From contig JAQFVV010000017.1 of assembly GCA_028023455.1 (NCBI GenBank), forward strand, positions 6,046,098-6,110,097: a stretch of DNA of 64,000 nt, given 5' to 3'. Under the pieces are notes generated by a model. That model was given only the letters and a program-made list of their open reading frames with translations. It made no database searches and was not told the origin of the DNA. Position numbers and translations under genes: made by a program. Shown in pieces: positions 55,404-64,000 of this stretch. Numbering within the stretch: position 1 is the stretch's first letter; the number at the start of each line of letters is the position of its first letter. Origin of the DNA: Epiperipatus broadwayi (taxonomy: Eukaryota; Onychophora; Udeonychophora; Euonychophora; Peripatidae).

Positions 55404-55955
55404 CATAGATAAAGGCTTCAGATACTTTCTCTTGTAACATTTATAAAAAAAAGAAGAAGCTTATTTAGAGCTATTAGCAGGCTCTTTATATATTACGTAT
55501 TGGTAATGCAAGCTATATAGGTCCTGTGACTGATTTTTACTAATATTATAATTTTGCTATTAGGGTTTTGGCTATATTAAATTGCTAAGCCTACTAAGAT
55601 ATGGGATCACTGAATTTAATTCAGGCCCATATAGTTTCTTTGGTTAAAGAGCTGAATTTGAAGACATGTAGGTATCTGAAGATTTAGATCTTTTTCTTAA
55701 TATTTAAGAATTAGATAAATGCTTGGCTTGAGTTAGTATTTTGAATATAATGTCCTAGTTCCTCACTGAAGAGAACCATAGCTTGAAACAGGTCTGGGGG
55801 TGGGGACCATCATAGGCTTCAGGTACTTTCTCTTGTAGCATTTATCATAAAAAAAAAAAAAAAGCTTGTTTGGATCTATTAGTAGGTTCTTTATGTATTA
55901 CATATTGGTAATGTAAACTATATAGGTCATGTGACATGAGATTGATTTTTTTACT
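55404..55955 (+). mobile_element. Family C retrozyme-like element
   Basis: A block starting AAAGGCTTCAGATAC (55411) recurs as AGGCTTCAGGTAC at 55814, about 401 bp later. The two copies are alike over about 140 bp (TACTTTCTCTTGTA, TATTGGTAATG, CTATATAGGTC). One hammerhead core sits just before the second copy. AACTATTTAT flanks the element on both sides (55394-55403, 55956-55965), a likely target duplication. No coding capacity. The element starts about 10-16 nt downstream of the position equivalent to the ribozyme cleavage site. Confidence 0.75.
55752..55807 (+). ncRNA. Family C hammerhead ribozyme candidate
   Basis: Outer stem I GTCC with GGAC, internal loop, inner CCTCA with TGGGG; box CTGAAGA (55766-55772); GAAAC with AG loop then GGTC, cleavage after C55794. 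Stem II (GAACC... GCTT) has a G-U closing pair and one mismatch. Core complete; stem II is the weak point. Confidence 0.6.
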
Positions 55956-56159
55956 AACTATTTATATAAGTAATCCTTAAAATTAGTCATTACTAAAACA
56001 ATAACAATCTCAATCTGTTGTCAAGGTAACAATTCTGATTCTTTTCATCTCAGAAGATGAATTTTCCAGATCAATGGAAGATTGTTATCTGTACATTGGA
56101 GATGAGACTACTATTAGAAGAATGGCACAGAACAAATAAATAATTTAAATAACAATATA

Positions 56160-56520
56160 ATATATTTTAGATAAAACTCTCCATACAGTAGTGCCACCCT
56201 GTGCCAACCAGGGTAATCAATGGATGCCAGAAGGCTTGTGCATAAAATCCCCATCTAGTGCCTACTTGTCCAATATCCCCAGATTAGTTTCTGGCTTGTG
56301 GCCTTCATCAGTGAGGAGCCTGGGATCTGAGAGCACTGCACCTAGATCTTAGGATCTAATACAACCCTCCAGCAGCCACCTTTTACCTCTACTTAACTAC
56401 AAAACTATGAGAATGAAATTGAAAACACAATAATATTTTCAATCTAAGCTCAATAGCTAATATAGTCATATGGGTCTGAACTCAGTTCAGCATGGTGATC
56501 ATGTGATGTTTAGTGGTTTA
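56160..56520 (-). mobile_element. Family A copy
   Basis: Minus unit from ACTCTCCATACAGTAGTGCC to GTTCAGCATG, then a short plus end block (GTGATCATGTGATGTTTAGT). Minus ribozyme box CTGATGA at 56305-56311 (rc) with GAAACTAATC, which breaks the second stem III pair. Confidence 0.7.
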
Positions 56521-57349
56521 ACAATCTGTTAAAAAGAGCATTTCCTATTTAGATATAATGCATCTGTTTTAATTACTTCCTGTGACACAATAAAATATTA
56601 AATATTTATTAATATAGGCATGAAACTAACAAAATTTATTTTAATAATTTCCGCTATATGCCGCGCTGGCTGGGGTTCGGTAATCATTTCGTATTGAAAC
56701 CCATGAGCTAGGCCGCTTACTGACATTGCAAAAATTTACGCCGTTGGAGTTTCATTCTTAGGGTATGAACAGGGAAAAAAGGGGGGAAAGAAAAAAAAAA
56801 AAGGGGAAAAAAAATTTAGGCTTTTACCATTTCCACATATTTGATTTTGCACATTTTTTTTTGTGGAACTTTTTTTTTTTCTCATTAGCCAGTTGAGTCA
56901 CATTTTGTAAGGAACAATATCATATTGGGTCCAGTGATTTTATTATCAAATTCTCTTAGACTGCTAAGTCTCAATTAAAAAATAATTTCTTTTAATATTC
57001 ATTATATTATTAATATCGCTGAAGTCATTTTAAATCCCTTCTTTTCGCATCTGGAATTAATGGTACATCCATTATCAATAAAATCCCAAATCGTTTATGA
57101 AAATTTTGTATTTAACTAATAAATTATTTAATTTATTTTCACTGTCTACTCATGGTATGTCACCGAATATATAAATCCTTATTCTGACTTTAAAAAGTTA
57201 AAATACCTCACAAAATTGTTGTCGTATCTCACGTTATACAATACAATATATTCAAGAATCAAAAAATTTATGTTTCAGGATTGATATTTTGTTTTGATTC
57301 AAATGGTGTTGTATTATTATATATTGGACTATTTCTATCATTTATCAAT
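56521..57349. other. Single-copy-looking DNA with a GC-rich patch
   Basis: 56645-56765 is GC-richer (CGCGCTGGCTGGGGTTCGG) and unlike its surroundings. It could be a SINE or LINE piece, but I cannot assign it. Next to it lies a purine tract of A and G runs (56775-56815). Confidence 0.3.
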
Positions 57350-57570
57350 AAATGTTGAATGTCTAGAAAATTTTACCTTTTATTTAAACTTTTCAAATAC
57401 AAAGAACTTGTTAGTAATAATACACAGAATAGACAACACAGGCTAATAGACTACACAATGTTGCAAGTGCTATTATTCTCCGCTCCTCTTCAGGTGTTGC
57501 TAGCGTGACCACTGACAATACTAGCATAGGAGTCAAACTTAGATTCTTGAATATCAAATTTTAAGGTAAT
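57350..57570 (+). mobile_element. Partial copy of the 29.7-kb miniature TIR element
   Basis: Shares GTTGAATGTCTAGAAAATTT, CTTTTCAAATACAAAGAACT and CTGACAATACTAGCATAGGA with 29668-29825. The right inverted end is missing. Confidence 0.6.
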
Positions 57571-58589
57571 GCTTTTTTATTTATTGGATGGACTTAACGG
57601 TTTGACAAATTAACTCCATCAAGTTGGATAATTTAGTAAAGAAATGAAATCTTTTTTAAATATATCATTCATTATAATTAAATATTTCAAAAATATTTTC
57701 TATTTTTAAAATATTTTTCATTCTAATGTTCTTTAATTCAGTTAAAATAGCCATACAAAGGACATTTGCAGCCCTAGAACTATAGGCGGCCCGTTGGAAT
57801 TCAAAAATCCTACCTGATTTCAAATTTCAATCCCAAACTCATTACAAATATCATTTAATTCTCTCTGGTATTTACTGTAAGTATTATAATAATAATCATA
57901 CAGTTTCCCCCAAAATGATTAAAATAATTCATTTACACAGAATCTTTTATGGCGCGATTCACAGATAAGAAATTTAGAACTAAGCAATGCTAAAATCAGA
58001 TCCCTGGATATTTTGATAAGTTTTTTTAAAATGTTCTAATTTTTCCCCCTAACATGACTGCCATCTGAACAAAATTCAATAAAAAATTTTAATAAACAAT
58101 TTTACTATAATAAATAGTGTATGCATTCAAGTACAGAAATCAAACTTTGAAAAACTATGTCAGATGATAAAATTTCTTGTATCTCTACAATATTAAAGAA
58201 ACCAGTTACCATATTGTCCAAATGGTGAATTTTAGCTTTATATGGAGGGGGGGGGGGGACTTTCATTGGCAATGAATGAAATTTTACTGTTCTGAATTAA
58301 TTATTTTTTCCAAAAATTTGCCTTTTTATTTGAAATGGTCATGTGTTCAGGAATACTTGGATCTAGACTATAAAGATAATTCTAAATTAATATTATTCTT
58401 ACTTTGCAAAACAATTAGATGATTCATATCTGTATTATTAATTATAAATATATTAAACAACCTCCACACTTCCACGCATTTTTTAAAATTCATATAAATA
58501 AAGGTATATTAATTTTTATTTGAGGTTTAAAGTTTATATCTAGGCTATAGATAATCTCTAGTTCAGTAAATAATTAATGATAATCATTA
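57571..58589. other. AT-rich sequence, nothing recognised
   Basis: A G homopolymer run at about 58244-58257 stands out. No coding or repeat signal. Confidence 0.4.
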
Positions 58590-58690
58590 TGGTATTTATA
58601 TGAAGTGGATGGTGCCAAAGTTGTGGGTGGAGTGAATTTAATGCTTGTAAATCAAAATGTAATATTTTTTTAATTATATAATAAATTATA
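58590..58690 (+). repeat. Leader-like block shared with 1795-1865
   Basis: AGTGGATGGTGCCAAAGTTG and AATCAAAATGTAA are shared in the same order. No ribozyme follows here. 58691-59159 shows nothing further. Confidence 0.5.
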
Positions 58691-59159
58691 CTAAAAATAC
58701 TTACAATGTTACTCAAATATTTTTCATTAACTCCGCCAATATTTTTAAAAAATAATTTTGTCAGCCGATATTATATTTAAAGCTTTATTATGTATTAGTG
58801 ACATACAGTATTTATTTTGCTTATAGAGGACTGCAAAATATTTCTGTTAGAGCCATGCATATTTGTAAAATATGGCTGCCATCTGATGAAATATGTAAAT
58901 CTTAAGAAGTTTCTACGTTTAAAGATTTTATTTGAGAAGACTGGTAAATATCTGAAATATCCATCATTAACAATTATGCGACATTCATTCCTTTATTTGA
59001 AATACCTTAGTTTTTTAATATTTTATTTGCGCCATCAGACATTCCCACCTGCTCATCTGATGGCAATATACTTTGTCTCAATTCGGCAGTAAAAACTGGA
59101 TGCCGTTCTATCGTCACGTTTTGAGAATCGTCTAGTTTCACTATAATGCTAACTTGTTA

Positions 59160-59435
59160 ATTGTTTAACCATTAAGCATCACATGATCGCCATCTATTAT
59201 ACTAGCACATAATTGTTTATAAACAAGGCAAAAACTCTCCATACAGCAGTGCCACCCTGTGCCAACCAGAGTAATCAATGGATGCCAGAAGGCTTGTGGA
59301 TGAGTAGGCATTAGATAGGGATTTTATGCACAAGCCTTCTGGCATCCATTGATTACTCTGGTTGGCACAGGGTGGCACTACTGTGTGGAGAGTTTTGCCT
59401 TGTTTATGTCAATTGTTTATGATTAAACCTTCAAA
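59160..59435. mobile_element. Family A short inverted dimer
   Basis: Arms (about 110 bp) meet near 59300; the ribozyme region is deleted. The loop still keeps GATGAGTAGGCATTAGATAG from the plus arm. The left end matches 10200-10300. A very strong hairpin. Confidence 0.7.
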
Positions 59436-60049
59436 ATAAAACTTACACATAATGAATTGCTGATAGATGTCTAAATATAATTCATTCACCATTGCCTAAT
59501 AATGTAGTGTTGAGATGGAAGTGGGAGGAAAACTGATTTACACAATTCAGAGTAACTACTCATTTGAAAGGTAGTGGGTGACTTCACTTGATTAGAATGG
59601 TTTGGCACCAAGAGGTATAATATATATACTCAATATATTCAGTGTTAGATTCCTTGCTGCTACACATCAAATAAAAATAATATGTATCTACATCTATATA
59701 AATATTTTGGGACCAGTGTGGAAGTTTTTTAAAATTTTAAGACCAGGCATGATCATATCAGATAAATACAACCATTACTTTTAATATTTATTTCACTTTA
59801 CAACAGCAGCATATAAGAAGATAAAAAGTACATTATTAAATTACTCCTAATCTATAAAACTAGATAATCCAGAAATAGATTTAAGATGGATTAATTAAAC
59901 ATATACGTGAAAATATTTTTATTTTTTCATTTAATTCCAGAAAAATGAGAAAACTATAAATTAAATGAAAGAATTAAGATTACAATACAAACCAATCCAC
60001 AAAACAAATAATCCATTTTAATCCCATGCTAGTTTTTTAATGGTTTTTT
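59436..60049. other. No feature recognised
   Basis: AT-rich, no coding or shared repeat signal. Confidence 0.4.
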
Positions 60050-60790
60050 ATATACTTTTATATTAATTTGCCCTGTCTTTGTTTCTGTTGGTATTTCCAC
60101 ATTTTTGCCTGTGCTTCTATCAGGATGACCACATTTTTGAATTTCTAACAATGAAAAAAAAAATTGTTCCCATTTAGAACTAGAATTCACATCCTTACAC
60201 TTTGCAGAAAAAAATCATTAACAACTGAGTCAATGGAAATATTATGTTGGTAGAAGAAAGTTTTGTTAATATTGACTTAACATATACTTAATTATTGATT
60301 AAACTTGTACTTAATTAATTAAAAGTAAATAATTTCTACTAAAATTTGAATTATTCTTTTAAAATAATTAATATTTCATAAATAATTCATGAAACAAATA
60401 ATAAATGTGTACAAAAAAAAGGTTAGAGAAATATATTTTTATTTCCAAAATCAAAACGAACAAATAGAACTGTGAAAATATTTGACAGCAGATGCTATCT
60501 TGTGGAGAGAGCAAAAAACATAATAAAGACATTGATGAAGAAAATTATTTTATTTAAATTGAAATTATATGTTTTATTTATAGCTAAAATATAAAATAAT
60601 GGTTTTTTTTTTAAATAATAATTTTATATAAACAGCTGACTGAGACCATAAAGACTTCAAATGCTTTTATGAAGCAAAATATGTTTGTTTTTATTCAGAT
60701 TACTTTGTTATTTTGTACTTTTTAGTCAGCTGTTTACATAAAAGCATTGTTTAAAAAATTTTAATATTATTTTATTTTATACATAATTTA
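60050..60790. repeat. Dispersed repeat, copy 1
   Basis: Shares long diverged blocks with 61903-62780, offset 1847 bp, same orientation (TATTAATTTGCCCTGTC, ACATTTTTGAATTTCTAACA). Ends in an inverted repeat around 60635-60740: GCTGACTGAGACC... and TAGTCAGCTGTTTACA, with ATAAAAGC/GCTTTTAT pairs. Type unknown. Confidence 0.6.
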
Positions 60791-61899
60791 TTATAATTGT
60801 TCTTTAAATATACTCTTTTATGTAGCAAAAGTCTGTTTCTGTGATCTTAACATTTTATTTCACTATAATTTTCCATTGTGCTCTATCTTCATCTCAAAAA
60901 AGAAATCTTTTTGACTAGTTTTTAGATAACTGTTATAACATAAATGAGAATGGCCTCTTCCACTAAAACAGAGTTCAGTTCATTACAAGATAGTTTTTTT
61001 TTTAGAAATTAAATTACTTTTCATTTCATATGACCAATCAATCCAATGAAAATATACTTTTATAATGCAGATTCTTACAACATATTGATTGGTCAATATT
61101 TTAGACCATTTAAAATATCCACTGTGCTTCTCAATGTCATTCGTAACAGTTTTTGCATATAACATTTTCCATGGATGCTAACTCATTTTCAAAATAAATT
61201 ATTTATACATTCTTACTTTTAAACATTTTATTTTTTCTAAATTATAAAATTACATTAATTACATGTTCATTTCCTAATAACTTTTTAATCAATTCAAAGA
61301 TATTGTTTTACATTTTTAACATCTCTATTCTCGTCTATAGATAATTCACAATTATATTTTCTTATATTTTTAATAACTCTGCTTTATATCACTTAAAAAA
61401 ATTCTAGATATTCAACCGTACTTAATAATAACTCATTTTTATATACTTCCATCATTTCATTTGTTTTCTAAATAATTAACATTACTTTCACGTTTTCAAT
61501 CAAGTTACATTTTCTTCTTTTCTTCATTTTTGTGCAAAAAAATGTTAATTTCTTTTTCAATCATTGTCTGATAACATTTGTTTTCTGAATAAACATTGCT
61601 ATTTTATATATTACGTTGTCTCGTTTTTTTTGTTATAGACGTTTCATTTTTCACAGTTTTATTGGGAAAAATAATAATTTTTTACATCAAAAAAATGCAA
61701 AACATTTCTGATTTTTTTCTTTCTCATTTGTTTACTTTAAAAAAATTCAAGTTATTGAGGAATTTATAAGTTACAGAATTGATAAGAATTTGCTAAAGTA
61801 AATTATTTTTATTCCAAAATATATGATTTTCTTGATTTTATTTAACATATCTCTGTATTAATAAACTAAAGAATAAGGCAGACATTTTACTTTTTAAAT
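60791..61899. other. AT-rich sequence between two repeat copies
   Basis: T-rich with short A runs. No coding signal. Confidence 0.4.
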
Positions 61900-61902
61900 G
61901 CT

Positions 61903-62780
61903 TTTATATTAACTTGCCCTGTCTATGTTTCTCTTGGTATGCCCACATTTTTATCTGTGTTTCTGTTGGGATGATCACATTTTTGAATTTTTAACAATGA
62001 AAAAAAAATCATTCCCATTTAGAACTTGACCTTACATCCTTACACATTCCAGGAAAAGTTCTTGGCAACCGAGCCAATGAAAATATGTTTATAAAATAAA
62101 ATTTTGTTCATATTGATTTAACTCATACTTAATTAATTAAATGTAAATATTTTCTACTAAAATTTGAATTATTTTTCTGAAATAATTAAGAATTCATAAA
62201 TATTTTGTAGAAAAAATAATAAATGTGTAAAAAAAGTTTATAGAGAATTATATGTTTTCATTTACTAAGGCAATAAACCTCAATAATGTGCACTTAAAAA
62301 TGCAAAGGTAGGGACCTCTACAGGTCTTAACCACAAGCTTACACTATGGAAAAAAAGAGGGGAACCCTTCTTTACTTCCAAAATCAAAACAAATAGAACT
62401 GTCAAAATAATTGACAGCAGGGGCTCTCTTGTAGAGAAAATAGGAAACATAATGAAAAAGAGACTGATGAAAAAATTATTTTACTTAAATTGAAATTATA
62501 TGTTTTATTTAGAACTAAAAAATAAAAAATTATAAAATGTTTTTTAAAATAATGTTTTTACTAAAAAGTAGAAAAAGTAATCCAACTAACAAAGTAATCT
62601 GACTAAAAAAAACATGTGTGTCATTTCATAAAAGCAGTTAAGGCCATAAAAATCAAAAAGGCCTCAAATGTTTTTATGAAATGACACATGTTTTTCAGTT
62701 GTATTACTTTATTATTTTCTACTTATTAGTCCACTGATTACATAAAAGCATTATTTTTAAAAAATGTTCCTTTAATATTA
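61903..62780. repeat. Dispersed repeat, copy 2
   Basis: Homologous to 60050-60790 but with about 100 bp extra at 62270-62375 (GGTAGGGACCTCTACAGGTC). The terminal hairpin (62555-62745) is longer: CATAAAAGCAGTTAAGGCC pairs through to ATGTTTTTATGAAATGACAC. 62781-63489 shows nothing recognisable. Confidence 0.6.
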
Positions 62781-63489
62781 TTTTATTTATTGATTAATTT
62801 TTCTTTTGCTCAATGTTCAATAATGTGTAGATCTGTCAAGCAGGGTAGAACAAATATACAAGAGGCACCAAATGAGTTTAAAAAGTGCAATAGTAAACTA
62901 TTTTTTACAATAATCAAGTGACAATACTAGGTCATAATACTTTAGTACCTAATTATTTCAATCTCTCTTCAAACAAAAACTTTTATCTTTTTACTTATAA
63001 ATAAATAAATATTAAGATTGACACATTTAGGAATATTTCATTTTCTATATATGTATGTAAAACATGACTGCGGAAAGGAGTTTGCGGTTAATTGAAAAGC
63101 TTTGATTCCTCTTAGAGGCCTTAAATGATCTGAGCAGCACAAATTTCCACTTTGCACTCTATACATTGTTTCTGCAGCTGTCATTACTATGTGAATGTTC
63201 ATATAGTATACATACATGGATGGGCTGCTCACCAACATGCATTAGCCAGCATAGTGAATTTATTGATTTTTTACCTCTGAGTTTAAGATCAAGAAACACC
63301 ATGGTCTTTCTTTTCATTTGCCTGATAAGGAAGGAATGTGTGTGTGAATAAAAAAATTTTTCCTAATGGATGTATACAATCATGACAGACAAAAATAAAT
63401 CATGGCCCTTATTCCCAGGAGGCTGTAAAATCCCCAGCCAAGGCAGCAGTTGGTGGCCGAAAGCAGAACGTGTTAAGAATCCATAGTTT

Positions 63490-64000
63490 GCTGTCCCTGG
63501 CTGCCTTTGATGATGACTTTATTTGGGTACTTACAACTGCAAATCACTTCCAAGTGAATCACAATTGCTAGAATTGGAAGAACTGTCTCATAATAAATGG
63601 GACATTATTGAACTTTGTAAAGTTATAAAAAAAGGTGAAAAGATGATTTAAAAAATGGACATGTACTCTATCACAAAGGCACAAATATTGAAATTACAAA
63701 TGGAATAGAATTCATTATAAATAAAAAATGGAAAAACAACATTGTGGATATTGATGGTATATTGTACGGAATGGCAAGATTAGTTATTCAACTTAATAAC
63801 AGATACCAAATGCAGATAATTCAGGTTTATGCCTCAACAAGTTCTCATAGTGATGAAGTAGTAGAAGATTTATATGGATGTACAAAAGGCTTTTGATCAC
63901 ACTAAACATTTTAAAATTGTTATGGGAGACTTTGATGCTAGAACTGGTAAATAAATGAAAGATGAAAGTGCTGTAGGTAAATTTGGTTATTGATAATAGA
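63490..64000 (+). pseudogene. LINE ORF start, RTE-like endonuclease, cut by window edge
   Basis: Reads LELEELSHNKWDIIELCKV, KKGEKMI, stop, then in a second frame LKNGHVLYHKGTNIEITNG, FIINKKWKNNIVDIDG, MARLVIQLNNRYQMQIIQVY, ASTSSHSDEVVEDLYG, then IVMGDFDARTG (the GDFNA catalytic block) and SAVGKFGY. Order and wording match the N-terminal apurinic-type endonuclease of RTE-clade LINEs. Stops and at least two frameshifts show it is dead. It continues beyond the window. Confidence 0.65.

Overview
The window looks like repeat-dense intergenic or intronic DNA from a metazoan. The repeat types (PHD plus SGNH-hydrolase L2/CR1-type LINE, RTE LINEs, Penelope-like elements, ribozyme-bearing short repeats, very AT-rich background) suggest a mollusc, possibly a cephalopod, but that assignment is inference. 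No complete host gene is visible. The only host-like coding piece is one 81-nt candidate exon on the minus strand (13106-13186) reading as a piece of a major-facilitator transporter.

The main content is three families of short, non-autonomous repeats that carry type I hammerhead-ribozyme architecture: CUGANGA box, stem II, GAAA box, a very short stem III ending in UC, and a two-part stem I with an internal loop. Family A (about 455-bp monomer) occurs at 1.0, 8.4, 9.7, 10.2, 10.7, 11.6-12.3, 26.7-28.0, 28.3, 29.4, 30.2-31.1, 31.5-32.2, 56.2 and 59.2 kb. Its copies are head-to-tail or, often, inverted dimers. Family B occurs at 1.8, 3.0-3.5, 5.2-5.7, 24.7-25.2, 31.1-31.4 and 42.7-43.0 kb; the 42.8-kb minus-strand copy has a fully intact core. 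Family C (55.4-56.0 kb) is a 1.4-unit direct repeat around one ribozyme, bounded by a 10-bp direct repeat. This layout matches what is known of animal retrozymes.

Autonomous elements that could supply machinery are present as decayed copies. A near full-length L2/CR1-type LINE lies at 16.47-21.1 kb, with a second 3' end and an ORF2 piece at 54.4-54.7 kb. A Penelope-like element (reverse transcriptase plus GIY-YIG) lies at 21.5-23.8 kb, flanked by about 350-bp inverted arms and a 46-bp direct repeat. Penelope-type GIY-YIG fragments lie at 7.7-8.4, 33.0-33.4 and 33.8-34.5 kb. LINE fragments lie at 6.0, 24.2-25.8, 52.8 and 63.5-64.0 kb.

Between 35.6 and 49.4 kb sit two LTR retrotransposons. The first (35621-41508) has long LTRs, a polypurine tract, a 4-bp target duplication and one 198-residue gag-like ORF. 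The second (about 41.98-49.36 kb) has a decayed gag, a 199-bp tandem duplication in its 3' LTR, and other elements nested in its 5' LTR. A candidate copia-type solo LTR is at 51.4 kb. Terminal-inverted-repeat elements are at 14.1-15.7 (filled with a 56-bp satellite in a higher-order pattern), 15.8-16.2, 26.0, 29.7, 32.35, 50.2-51.2 and 57.35 kb.
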